This document shows, piece by piece, positions 17,395-25,592 of a stretch of 64,000 nt of DNA. The notes beneath the pieces were generated by a model. It searched no databases, had not been told where the DNA came from, and was given only the letters and a program-made list of their open reading frames with translations. A program made the translations under genes and the position numbers. Every line of letters starts with the position of its first letter. Within the stretch, counting starts at the first letter, position 1. The DNA is from JAYODW01 sp038116745 (GTDB lineage Bacteria; Pseudomonadota; Gammaproteobacteria; Ga0077536): the NCBI GenBank assembly GCA_038116745.1, contig JAYODW010000011.1, forward strand, positions 1 to 64,000. Reading direction: 5' to 3'.

Positions 17395-18300
17395 ATGCCG
17401 ATTAACCGCGCAGCACTCGGCCAACAGACTGGAACGTACTCCCACCCGGTGGACGCGCGCTGGACCATGGCGTACGCAGCCAGCCTCGGCGACACCGCGG
17501 CGTGCTACCTGGACACCACGCGCAGCGACGGCGTCGTCGCGCACCCGCTGTTCTCCATCTGTCCGGAATGGCCCGTCGCTCTCGCCTCGCGCGATCTGCT
17601 GCGGGAAAACGGCCTGACCATGGACGAGCAGCGCCGTGCCGTCCACGCCACGCACGACAGTCATGTCCTGCGCCTGGTGCGCCCCGGTGACGTGCTGCAC
17701 ACTCAAGCGACGGTGATCGGCATCGAATCGCGCCGCCCCGGCGCGTTTGTCACTGAACGTTTCGACACAATCGACCAGCACGGCGAGCTCGTCGCGCGGA
17801 CCTACCACGGCATGCTGCTGCTCGGGGTCGATATCGTGGGGGAGCCGCCGGCCGAGGGCATCGCGGCAATCGTCCCCACTGCGCCAGAGGCGCGGCTGGA
17901 ACCTGTCCGCGAGCAGGCCATCGCCATCGAGCCGCAGCTGGCGCACACCTACTCTGAATGCGCGCGGATCTGGAATCCGGTCCATACCGATCGCGCGGTA
18001 GCCCTGGCGGCCGGCCTGCCCGATATCATTCTCCACGGCAGCGCCACGCTCGCCCTCGCGGTGTCCAGCATCGTGGCTCACGAGGCGGGGGAGGAACCCG
18101 CGCGGATCTGCCGCATCGGCGGCGAATTCCGCGGCATGGTTTTTCTGCCTTCAACCCTGCGTGTTTCGGTGGGTGCCCCGCAGGAAAGCGCGGGTGTATT
18201 GGTCGTTCCTTTCGAGGCGTTCAACGACCGCGGCGAGGCAGCCCTGCGACACGGCCACATCACGCTCACACCGCCGTCTGACAAACTCCGGGATGGATGA
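17395..18300 (+). CDS. MaoC-like double-hotdog dehydratase, variant active site
   Basis: A 301-residue protein with two hotdog domains. The N-terminal domain covers about residues 5-145. In the C-terminal domain the hydratase-2 motif reads YSECARIWNPVHTDRAVA: the His is kept, but the Asp of the usual SGDxNPxH is replaced by Ile. This ECARIWNP form recurs in a MaoC subgroup and may mark enzymes that are not standard enoyl-CoA hydratases. The following ILHGSATLAL is standard. The gene runs alone, with a PilZ gene 133 bases downstream. Confidence 0.85.
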   Translation: MPINRAALGQQTGTYSHPVDARWTMAYAASLGDTAACYLDTTRSDGVVAHPLFSICPEWPVALASRDLLRENGLTMDEQRRAVHATHDSHVLRLVRPGDVLHTQATVIGIESRRPGAFVTERFDTIDQHGELVARTYHGMLLLGVDIVGEPPAEGIAAIVPTAPEARLEPVREQAIAIEPQLAHTYSECARIWNPVHTDRAVALAAGLPDIILHGSATLALAVSSIVAHEAGEEPARICRIGGEFRGMVFLPSTLRVSVGAPQESAGVLVVPFEAFNDRGEAALRHGHITLTPPSDKLRDG

Positions 18301-18433
18301 CGCATTGCACGGTGGCTCATATGAACGGGCGGTTGCCATGATCGAAAAACTCTCGAGCGCTATGATTAAGCCCTGAGAGCGAGTCCAGAGGTCTGACAAG
18401 GAGGGGCGCAGCGTTCAGCGGACGTCTGCAGGC

Positions 18434-18799
18434 ATGACCGAGCAACGCCATTTTCACCGGGTTCCTTTTGACGGACTGGTCGAATTTCAATCAGGCCTGT
18501 CAACGCAGATGGCCGAGCTGCTGGACATCTCCCTGCACGGTGCCCTCATCGCAAACTTCACGGGTACTCGCCCGCAGGCTGGAAATCGCTGCCGCCTGTC
18601 ACTCGCGCTGGACGACGACGGTACGGCCTGCATCGTGATGGAAGGCATCGTGGCGCACGTGCACGGCACGCGCGTCGGCGTTGAGTGCACGTCAATTGAC
18701 GTCGACAGCATCACCCACCTGCGCCGCCTGCTCGAGATGAATCTCGGCGACGCCAGTCTGATAAACCGTGATCTGAAAGCTCTGAACCAGGGGTGCTGA
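18434..18799 (+). CDS. PilZ-domain protein
   Basis: A 121-residue single-domain PilZ protein, a likely cyclic di-GMP receptor. It opens with TEQRHFHRVPFDG, an Arg-rich segment of the RxxxR kind, and carries DISLHGALI (the D/NxSxxG motif) at about residues 32-40, then GIVAHVHGTRVGVECTSI and a C-terminal helix LRRLLEMNLGD. Both c-di-GMP contact motifs are therefore recognisable. No c-di-GMP enzyme is encoded nearby; target unknown. Convergent with the extradiol dioxygenase gene. Confidence 0.88.
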   Translation: MTEQRHFHRVPFDGLVEFQSGLSTQMAELLDISLHGALIANFTGTRPQAGNRCRLSLALDDDGTACIVMEGIVAHVHGTRVGVECTSIDVDSITHLRRLLEMNLGDASLINRDLKALNQGC

Positions 18800-18831
18800 A
18801 CCCCGGTTCGCCCCGCGTCGGTTACACCTGC

Positions 18832-19707
18832 TCAGAAACTTCCCTCGTCGAACTTATGACCGAAGACATCGGTCTCGTAGTACTCCGACTGGTGGGTGGC
18901 ATGGCGCGCACCGAAACCGTACTCGATCATGAACCCTGACGGGCTGCGCATGTAGAACGAGAACATGTGGTCGTTGGAGTGCTTGCCAAGGTCGATCGGC
19001 ACATCGATGCCAGCGTCGCGCACACGGTCGTAGGTCAGACCGACATCGTCGAGATTATCGACCTCAAGCATGATGTGATTGAGACGCCGGTCGGGTGCGC
19101 CAACGCCGAAGGCGATGGCATGGTCACGGGTACCGCAGTGCATGAACACAGGCTCAGCGCGAATCTCGCCAAGCTGCAGCTTGTATTCCACGCTGCCGCG
19201 CATGCCCAGCGCACGATAGAACCGCGTACCCGCTTCCATATCCCGCTGACGAATGAGGCTGTGACCACAGCCGCCGGAGCCGGTGACGAAACGACCATGC
19301 ATGCCACGTCCGGGGTAAAACGGGCGGTGGTAGTGCACCAGCGGTCCGTGAAAGATTTCGATCGGATTACCGTCCGGATCTTCGAGCTTCATCACTTCCA
19401 GCACCCGGCGTTCTTCAGCCTCAGCAGCCGCGCCGACCCGGAAAGCAATCCCGGCGGCCCTGAGCTGTTCCTGCATGGCAGCAAATTCTACCGGGCCTGC
19501 CACGCGTAGTCCGAGAAAAGCCAGGTCGTCGCTACCGTCCGGGTAGAGCACGAAGCGATGGTGCCAGTAATCATTGCGCAGGTAGCAGCATCCGCTGTCA
19601 TCATCCATCACCACCTCAAGGCCGAGGATCTCGCCGGCGAACTGGCGCCACGCGGCCAGGTCGGAAACCCCTACCCCGACATAACCGAGTTCAGTCACTT
19701 CTGTCAT
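18832..19707 (-). CDS. Type I extradiol ring-cleavage dioxygenase (VOC superfamily)
   Basis: A 291-residue two-domain vicinal-oxygen-chelate enzyme of the BphC/HsaC type. In the C-terminal domain the iron ligands fit His in GGCGHSLI, His in RRLNHIMLEV and Glu in FMIEYGFGA; the catalytic His and neighbours are in GKHSNDHMFSFYM. The N-terminal VOC domain starts ELGYVGVGVSDL. It should cleave a catechol-type ring next to the hydroxyls. An HsaA-like hydroxylase (21778-22935) that could make such a catechol lies 2 kb upstream on the same strand, so a steroid or polycyclic ring path is plausible, although a terminator and small gene lie between. Confidence 0.9.
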   Translation of the reverse strand: MTEVTELGYVGVGVSDLAAWRQFAGEILGLEVVMDDDSGCCYLRNDYWHHRFVLYPDGSDDLAFLGLRVAGPVEFAAMQEQLRAAGIAFRVGAAAEAEERRVLEVMKLEDPDGNPIEIFHGPLVHYHRPFYPGRGMHGRFVTGSGGCGHSLIRQRDMEAGTRFYRALGMRGSVEYKLQLGEIRAEPVFMHCGTRDHAIAFGVGAPDRRLNHIMLEVDNLDDVGLTYDRVRDAGIDVPIDLGKHSNDHMFSFYMRSPSGFMIEYGFGARHATHQSEYYETDVFGHKFDEGSF

Positions 19708-19796
19708 GGTTCTTACAGCTCCCTTGTGTGCGCGAGGTCGGAGAGCCCGCGCCCCCGGGATGCCCGCGCCGCTGCATCATCCTCGTTCGGGAGCGC

Positions 19797-19839
19797 AAAA
19801 AAAACCCCGGCACGAACCCGTTCGTCCGGCCGGGGGTTT
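19797..19839 (-). terminator. Strong rho-independent terminator
   Basis: Read on the minus strand, GC-rich arms at 19829-19839 and 19802-19811 (GCCGGGG type, one bulged base) with an inner ACGAA/TTCGT stem end in a run of eight U (19797-19804). It lies 43 bases after the stop of the 40-residue membrane protein gene and ends that transcript. Confidence 0.85.
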
Positions 19840-19881
19840 AATGGGGTGACGGGATTCCCGCGCGTCGGGTCCCTTCGCCAA

Positions 19882-20004
19882 TCAATGAAAAAAATTCATC
19901 ACAATATAAATGCACACACCAACGCCGGCTGCACCGGCTATCCACAAACCCAACGCACTATCGAGGGCCTTTTCTACTTTGCCCGGGGCTTTCCTGTCCG
20001 CCAT
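19882..20004 (-). CDS. Small single-pass membrane protein (40 aa)
   Basis: A 40-residue reading frame from ATG 20004 to TGA 19882. The first half is charged (MADRKAPGKVEKALDSA), the second is one hydrophobic segment (GLWIAGAAGVGVCIYIVMNF) long enough to cross the membrane, ending FH. A near-ideal ribosome site, GGAGG, lies five bases before the ATG, and the strong terminator at 19797-19839 follows. The surrounding DNA is less GC-rich than its neighbours. Site, spacing and terminator make this a credible independent small gene. I recognise no family. N-terminus-in topology is likely from the positive residues before the helix. Confidence 0.72.
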   Translation of the reverse strand: MADRKAPGKVEKALDSALGLWIAGAAGVGVCIYIVMNFFH

Positions 20005-20040
20005 AACAACCTCCAACAAGGATGGATAAGGTGCGGGTAT

Positions 20041-20067
20041 GCCCGTAGCGGAGAGATCCCTACGGGC
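20041..20067 (-). terminator. Hairpin between acyl-CoA ligase and small gene
   Basis: GCCCGTAG (20041-20048) pairs with CTACGGGC (20060-20067), eight perfect pairs with an 11-base loop. It lies after the acyl-CoA ligase stop (20162) and before the small gene. There is no U-run, so it may be an attenuator, a processing or stability stem, or a weak terminator. Confidence 0.4.
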
Positions 20068-20161
20068 AGAGCGCGGCGGATTCTAGAGCGCCGATTCGAT
20101 GCCGCACAACGGGTCGCGCAGCGGCGTCGGCCGGCAGCAGACTGTGTTTTCAGGAGGTCGC

Positions 20162-21778
20162 TCAGTGCGCCGCAGATCCAGGCGGGAAAAAGCGCTCTGT
20201 GAGACGGTTTTTCTGCAGCTTGCCGGTCGTCGTAAGCGGCAGCTCGTGCTCCTCAGCAAAGCAGATCCGGCTGGGCACCTTGTAGGCCGCCAGCGCCTCT
20301 CGGCAATGCTGCTGCAGAGTCTCCGCAGACGGCGCGGCACCTGCCTTCAGGACGATCACCGCGCCGACAATCTCATCGCGCACGGGGTCAGGGATGGCGG
20401 TGCAGAACGCAAGCTGCACATCGGGATGGCTGAGCAGGACCTCTTCAACTTCGATCGGCGCAACGTTGATGCCGCCGGTTTTAATCATCTCCTTGCTGCG
20501 CCCGCGGAAATGCAGATAGCCGGCGTCATCCAGAAAGCCGAGGTCACCGGTGCGGAAAAAGCCCTGTGCGTCAAACGCCTCGCGCGTCAGCTCAGGGGCC
20601 TTGTAATAGCCTGTGGTGACGTAGCCTTTCACTCTGATCTCCCCGAGCTCCCCAGCGGGTAACGGTGCACCGGTTTCGCGATCGGCGATCAGGACCTCAA
20701 CCCCGTCGAGAGGACGGCCCACCGAATTCAGGCGGCGCTCCGACGGATCACTTGCATCGGTCACACTGCAGTTCCCGTAGGTCTCGGTCAGACCGTAGAT
20801 ATTGCAGATCTCGGCGGCGCCGAGGTCGATCACGCGCTGGATCTGCGCCGGGGTACCGAGGGTTGCGCCGCTGCGCAGAGAAGACAGATCGCGGCGCGGG
20901 CGATCAGGGTGTTCGACCAGCGCCTGAGCCATATTGGGCGTACCGTAGAACAGCGTGCAGCGCTCGGCTTCAATCAGGGCCAGCGCCTCCGCAGGGTCGA
21001 AATGCTCCTGCAGAACAATGCAGCCACCGTGGGTAACCAGGTTGAACAACGCGTTCTCACAGCTGAAAGACCAGAACATGGAAACCGCCAGCCACAGCCG
21101 ATCGTGCTCTGTCGTGTGCTGTCGCTCCCCGATGTGCCACATGTTTTCGATCAGCGCGTAGTGCTGCAGCTCGACCCCTTTGGGCTGAGCGGTCGAGCCG
21201 GAGGTATAGAGCAGGTAAGCCATGTCTGTTGGCTTGACCGCGGCTGCGGCCGCAGCGCGCCGCGACTCGCTGACTGACTCCCCGCGCGCACAGACCTCCG
21301 CGTAGCTCAAGCAGCCATCAGCGGCAGGCGCGCCGACCAGAACCCGCTCGCGCAGAAGAGGGAGGCGCGTCGCGTGCGGCTGCATCTGGCGCAGCATGTT
21401 CAGGTAGTCGTATTTCAGGAAGGTGCCCGAAGTGATCAGGACTTTGACGTCAGCGTGTCCCAGAACGTATTCAAGTTCCCGCGCGGTTGCCCAGGTATTG
21501 GCGCCAACCATGACCGCACCGATCGAGGTAATCGCGAAGTCCGCGATGATCCATTCGGGAAGATTTCCCATGAGGATCGCAACCTTGTCGCCCGGCTCCA
21601 CGCCGAGTGCCAGCAGGCCGCGGGAAAACTGGTGCACCGCCTGCTGCAGCTCACGGTAGGTGTAGCGCTGACCGCTTCCCACCAGCGCCTCACGGTCGCC
21701 AAACAGCGTCGCCAGTTCATCAACGAGGGCACCGATGGTGCGCGCCCGAGGCGCCCGCGCCAGGCTGGATGAGCTCAT
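20162..21778 (-). CDS. Acyl-CoA synthetase (AMP-dependent ligase)
   Basis: A 538-residue ANL-superfamily enzyme. The phosphate-binding loop reads LLYTSGSTAQPKGVEL, the A5 core ICNIYGLTETYGN, the A7 core FFRTGDLGFLDDAGYLHFRGR, and the A10 lysine lies in PLTTTGKLQKNRL. It activates a carboxylate as AMP ester and then CoA ester. Its ATG overlaps the stop of the HsaA-like gene (21778), so the two are coupled, pointing to an aromatic, alicyclic or steroid-derived acid as substrate. Length is normal and all core motifs are intact. Confidence 0.9.
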   Translation of the reverse strand: MSSSSLARAPRARTIGALVDELATLFGDREALVGSGQRYTYRELQQAVHQFSRGLLALGVEPGDKVAILMGNLPEWIIADFAITSIGAVMVGANTWATARELEYVLGHADVKVLITSGTFLKYDYLNMLRQMQPHATRLPLLRERVLVGAPAADGCLSYAEVCARGESVSESRRAAAAAAVKPTDMAYLLYTSGSTAQPKGVELQHYALIENMWHIGERQHTTEHDRLWLAVSMFWSFSCENALFNLVTHGGCIVLQEHFDPAEALALIEAERCTLFYGTPNMAQALVEHPDRPRRDLSSLRSGATLGTPAQIQRVIDLGAAEICNIYGLTETYGNCSVTDASDPSERRLNSVGRPLDGVEVLIADRETGAPLPAGELGEIRVKGYVTTGYYKAPELTREAFDAQGFFRTGDLGFLDDAGYLHFRGRSKEMIKTGGINVAPIEVEEVLLSHPDVQLAFCTAIPDPVRDEIVGAVIVLKAGAAPSAETLQQHCREALAAYKVPSRICFAEEHELPLTTTGKLQKNRLTERFFPPGSAAH

Positions 21779-22935
21779 CAGAAAAGCGGGTGGTTGGGCT
21801 CGAGACCGAGCCGCTGACGACCGTACAGCTCACGCGCAATTTCCCAGTCGAGAAAAGCATGTGAGGTGATGGTATTCATGTCGCGGAAGAAACGCTGCAT
21901 CGGATGTGCCAGCGCGAAATTCCGCGTGCCGACACGGGACATGATGGTGTTCATACCGTCGCGACAGCTGTCGGAAATGAAACACGCCCGCAGCTTGAGA
22001 TCGATACGCTTATCGACGTCAAACGCCCGTCGCTGCGCGAGATCCCAGGTATCGGCCACCTGACGCTCGACCAGCATGTTGACCGCGATACTGCGCGCAT
22101 GCGCGTCGCCGAGATTGACATGACTGGTCTGCTTGCCGGCCAGCGCCTCGCCGCCATAAGTCATGACCTTGCTGCGCACATACTCATCGTAGAGCGCGGT
22201 GACTCCCGCCAGCCCGCCGCTGTAGACGCCGAGGACCTCGCAGAAGATAAACGGGAGCAACGGTATCGCGTAAAGCGGATTGGGCTGATTGGTCGCTGTG
22301 GTGGTGAACAGCTCACCTGCCAGCATGGCGCGATGTTCGGGGACAAACAGCTCGTTAACGATCACATCGTTGCTGCCCGTACCGGCCATGCCGCTCATAT
22401 GCCAGACGTCATCCACCTCTACCTCATCGGCAGGGACCAGGAAGGCCCGCGAGTCGTCCGCGCCGGCCTGCACTATGATTACCCAGTCTGCGTTCATGAT
22501 CCCTGAGCTGAAGCTCGAACGGCCGCTGATCTCATAGCCGCCAGGCACCTCTTTGCTGGTCACAAAAGGCGACGGCTGGATGGGGATCATCCCGAAAGGC
22601 CGCGCGCCGAACACATCCTGCTGCGCGCGCTCCGGCATCTTCATCATCATCCAGTTATGGCCGATATAAAACGCCGTCACCCAGCCGGTGGACATGCAGG
22701 CTGAACTCACCCGCTGCACGATTTCAGTAATGGTTGAAAGCTCGAGTTCATGCCCCCCATGACAGCGCGGCACCAGAGCCTGAAACACGCCGGCTTCGGC
22801 CAGCTCACGGATCGAGTCATCGTGCGGTCGCCGCTGCTGCTCGACGATGGGTGCGCGCTCGACGATGGATGGCAGCAGCGCATCGACCCGCTCCAGCAGT
22901 TCCGCCTTGGTTGTTGCCCCATCCGTCCTGCTCAT
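21778..22935 (-). CDS. HsaA-like flavin-dependent monooxygenase (acyl-CoA dehydrogenase fold)
   Basis: A 385-residue member of the acyl-CoA dehydrogenase fold group that works as a two-component hydroxylase. It tracks the actinobacterial steroid hydroxylase HsaA in order: ELLERVDALLPSI, a GGHELE segment, SSACMSTGWV, GRSSFSSGIMNADWVII, DVWHMSGMAGTGSNDV and FVPEHRAM, then HPMQRFFRDMNTI. It would hydroxylate a phenol-type ring using reduced flavin from a separate reductase, which is not seen next to it. A good AGGAGAG precedes the ATG. It is coupled to the downstream acyl-CoA ligase and divergent from a BVMO. An HpaB-like or dehydrogenase role cannot be excluded. Confidence 0.83.
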   Translation of the reverse strand: MSRTDGATTKAELLERVDALLPSIVERAPIVEQQRRPHDDSIRELAEAGVFQALVPRCHGGHELELSTITEIVQRVSSACMSTGWVTAFYIGHNWMMMKMPERAQQDVFGARPFGMIPIQPSPFVTSKEVPGGYEISGRSSFSSGIMNADWVIIVQAGADDSRAFLVPADEVEVDDVWHMSGMAGTGSNDVIVNELFVPEHRAMLAGELFTTTATNQPNPLYAIPLLPFIFCEVLGVYSGGLAGVTALYDEYVRSKVMTYGGEALAGKQTSHVNLGDAHARSIAVNMLVERQVADTWDLAQRRAFDVDKRIDLKLRACFISDSCRDGMNTIMSRVGTRNFALAHPMQRFFRDMNTITSHAFLDWEIARELYGRQRLGLEPNHPLF

Positions 22936-23069
22936 CGTGCTCTCCTGTCGCCTGTTGTGGTGCGCTGACTCGTGGCCGGAGTCTCGCGCATGTGCCGTCC
23001 CGGACTCAAGCGATGCGCCTCACGCTATACCGGGTCGATAGTCGGTGCGTCTGTGCTTCATCCGGGAAC

Positions 23070-23097
23070 TTGCAATCGCGATAGCTGCCGATAATAG
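23070..23097 (+). promoter_or_regulatory. Possible sigma-70 promoter of the second BVMO
   Basis: TTGCAA (23070-23075) is followed 16 bases later by TAATAG (23092-23097), overlapping GATAAT (23090-23095), about 50 bases before the ATG at 23149. Match to consensus is only moderate. Confidence 0.28.
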
Positions 23098-23148
23098 TTG
23101 GCCCCGCGACGACCACGTGTCGTCGGGTTTGCGAGAGGAGAGGAACAG

Positions 23149-24768
23149 ATGAAATACGACGCCGTCATCGCGGGCGCCGGCTTTGCCGGCATGTACATGC
23201 TTTATCGACTGCGGGAGCTCGGGTTCTCGGCCATCGTGCTCGAGGCTGCCGACGGTGTCGGTGGCACCTGGTACTGGAATCGCTATCCCGGGGCGCGCTG
23301 CGACGTGCAGAGCATGGACTACTCCTACTCGTTCAGCGAAGAGCTGCAGCAGGAATGGGTATGGAGCGAAAAGTATGCGACCCAGCCCGAGATTCTGCGC
23401 TATGCCAACCATGTCGCAGACCGCTTCGACCTGCGCCGTGACATCCGCTTCGAGCGGCGCATTGCGTCGGCCGCTTATGACGAAAACAACGCGAGCTGGA
23501 GCGTCGCCACAGAATGCGGCGAAACCTACGAAGCGCAGTTCTATATTGTCGCCACGGGCTGCCTGTCGATGCCTAAGGAGATCGATATACCGGGCGTTGA
23601 ACGTTTCAAGGGGAAGCGCTATCACAGCGCTAACTGGCCTCATGAAGGCATCGATTTCAGCGGTCTGCGGGTCGGCGTCATTGGCACCGGTTCATCGGCA
23701 ATCCAATCGATCCCGCTCATTGCTGCGCAGGCCGCTGAGCTGACCGTGTTTCAACGCACCGCTGCGTTCTCCATGCCAGCGTTCAACCGTCCGCTCCAGG
23801 GCGAGGAGATCACTGCGCGCAAGGCAAATTACGCCGAATTCAGGGAGCGTTCCCGCTACTCGCTGTTCGGGGTACCGGACCTTGCCATGGACAAGTCCGC
23901 GCTCGAGGTCAGCGCGGAAGAGCGCAACGCCACCTACGAAGCAGCCTGGCAGGGCGGCACCCTGATTGCACTGCTCGAGAGCTACAACGACATCATGACC
24001 AGCACGGCGGCAAACGAAACCGCCGCAGAGTTCGTGCGTCAGAAGATCCGCTCCATCGTCAAGGATCCGAAAACCGCAGAGACCCTATGCCCGACGACTT
24101 TTCCGATCGGCACCAAGCGTCCGTGTCTGGACACCGGGTACTACGAGACCTTCAATGCTGAGCACGTGACGCTGGTTGATGTGCGGCATACCCCGCTGGA
24201 GGAAGTTACTGAGCGCGGCGTGCGCACCTCGGCGACAGAGTACGAGTTCGACGCCATCGTGTTCGCCACCGGCTTCGATGCCATGACCGGAGCCATCGTG
24301 AGCGTCGACATCACGGGTCGTGGCGGCGTCACCCTGAAGGAGCGCTGGCAGCAGGGACCGGCGACATACCTCGGGCTCATGGTCGCGGAGTTCCCCAACC
24401 TGTTCACGATTACCGGCCCGGGCAGCCCGTCGGTGATGAGCAACATGATGGTGTCCATCGAACAGCATGTGGACTGGATCGCTGAATGCATGCGTACGCT
24501 GCGCGAACGCGGCGCAACGACTATCGAAGCGCGTCCCGAGGCTGAGCAGGCCTGGGTCGCCCACGTTAATGAAGTCGCCGACGCAACGCTCTTTCCGCAG
24601 GCGAACTCCTGGTACATGGGAGTCAACGTGCCCGGCAAGCCGCGCGTATTCCTTCCCTACATCGGCGGCGTCGGACCCTATCGTATGAAGTGCGACGAAG
24701 TGGCCGGCAACGCGTACGAGGGCTTTGCCATCACCACAGAGGCAGGGCTGAGCGCAGCGGCCGGATAG
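23149..24768 (+). CDS. Baeyer-Villiger monooxygenase
   Basis: A 539-residue class B flavoprotein monooxygenase. FAD motif GAGFAG at residues 9-14, GGTWYWNRYPGARCD at 38-52, full fingerprint FKGKRYHSANW at 153-163 with the expected His159, and the NADPH motif GTGSSA. It closely parallels the BVMO at 13187 over its whole length, so the two are paralogues. AGAGGAGAGGAAC supplies a ribosome site for the ATG at 23149. It would insert oxygen next to a ketone, giving an ester or lactone. Divergent from the HsaA-like/ligase pair, with the regulatory DNA in the 213 bases between. Confidence 0.93.
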   Translation: MKYDAVIAGAGFAGMYMLYRLRELGFSAIVLEAADGVGGTWYWNRYPGARCDVQSMDYSYSFSEELQQEWVWSEKYATQPEILRYANHVADRFDLRRDIRFERRIASAAYDENNASWSVATECGETYEAQFYIVATGCLSMPKEIDIPGVERFKGKRYHSANWPHEGIDFSGLRVGVIGTGSSAIQSIPLIAAQAAELTVFQRTAAFSMPAFNRPLQGEEITARKANYAEFRERSRYSLFGVPDLAMDKSALEVSAEERNATYEAAWQGGTLIALLESYNDIMTSTAANETAAEFVRQKIRSIVKDPKTAETLCPTTFPIGTKRPCLDTGYYETFNAEHVTLVDVRHTPLEEVTERGVRTSATEYEFDAIVFATGFDAMTGAIVSVDITGRGGVTLKERWQQGPATYLGLMVAEFPNLFTITGPGSPSVMSNMMVSIEQHVDWIAECMRTLRERGATTIEARPEAEQAWVAHVNEVADATLFPQANSWYMGVNVPGKPRVFLPYIGGVGPYRMKCDEVAGNAYEGFAITTEAGLSAAAG

Positions 24769-24796
24769 CCCCCGCTGCCGTAGCCCGGCGTATCAA

Positions 24797-25549
24797 TCAA
24801 TAATTCGGAGAGCGCTTCTCGCGGAAGGCGCTGACCCCTTCGGCGAAATCTGCGCTGGCCCGAACACGGTCACCATGCGCCTGCTCTTCGCTTTCGCGGG
24901 CGAGGGCGTCTTCTGCGATTCCGCGTGATATGTGCGCTTTCACGGCCTGCACGGCAACGGGGCTGTTGCTCGCAATGGTCTGCGCAATGGCAAGCGCGCG
25001 CTCGACAAGGTCCTCAGAGGGAACAATGTCGTTGATCAGACCGATCCGCCGCGCCTCTTCAGCATCGACCATCTCAGCCGTGAGCAGCAGTTTCATGGCG
25101 TGCACATAGCCAATCTGGTTAATCAGCTTCGCGGTCGCCCCGCCGAAGGGATAGATCGCCCACTTCACTTCCGGCAGTCCAAAACGCGCGTGGGGTGCGG
25201 CAACGCGGATGTCGCTGGACAACATCAACTCGACACCCCCACCGGCACAGACACCGTTCACAGCCGCAATAATGGGCTTGGGATAGCTCGATGTCTTGAG
25301 CAGGGCGCGGTTGACCATGCGCGCCGTCTCCTCACTGGCGCTCAGGTCTCCGCTGACGTCGGCGCCGGCATTGAATGCCTTGTCACCCGCACCGGTGAGC
25401 ACGATAGCGCGGCAGTCGGACGTCTCAAGTTCATCCCAGAGCCCCGCCAGCTCCGCCATCATCTCGCGGCTCATGGCATTGCGTTTGGGTTGGTTATCGA
25501 TGGTGATCAGGGCGACGTGCTGATGCGGATAGGCAAGCAGAACAGGCAT
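24797..25549 (-). CDS. Enoyl-CoA hydratase
   Basis: A 250-residue crotonase-family enzyme with both catalytic glutamates: NGVCAGGGVELMLSSDIRVA and FGLPEVKWAIYPFGGA. CoA-binding AFNAGADVSG is intact and the C-terminal RVRASADFAEGVSAFREKRSP is standard. It should hydrate a 2-enoyl-CoA. It is read in the same direction as the quinone oxidoreductase 43 bases upstream and probably shares its transcript. Convergent with the BVMO. Confidence 0.9.
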   Translation of the reverse strand: MPVLLAYPHQHVALITIDNQPKRNAMSREMMAELAGLWDELETSDCRAIVLTGAGDKAFNAGADVSGDLSASEETARMVNRALLKTSSYPKPIIAAVNGVCAGGGVELMLSSDIRVAAPHARFGLPEVKWAIYPFGGATAKLINQIGYVHAMKLLLTAEMVDAEEARRIGLINDIVPSEDLVERALAIAQTIASNSPVAVQAVKAHISRGIAEDALARESEEQAHGDRVRASADFAEGVSAFREKRSPNY

Positions 25550-25592
25550 GGCGATGGAAACCTCGGTCAGTTCGGTCAGTAGACGCTGTCAG

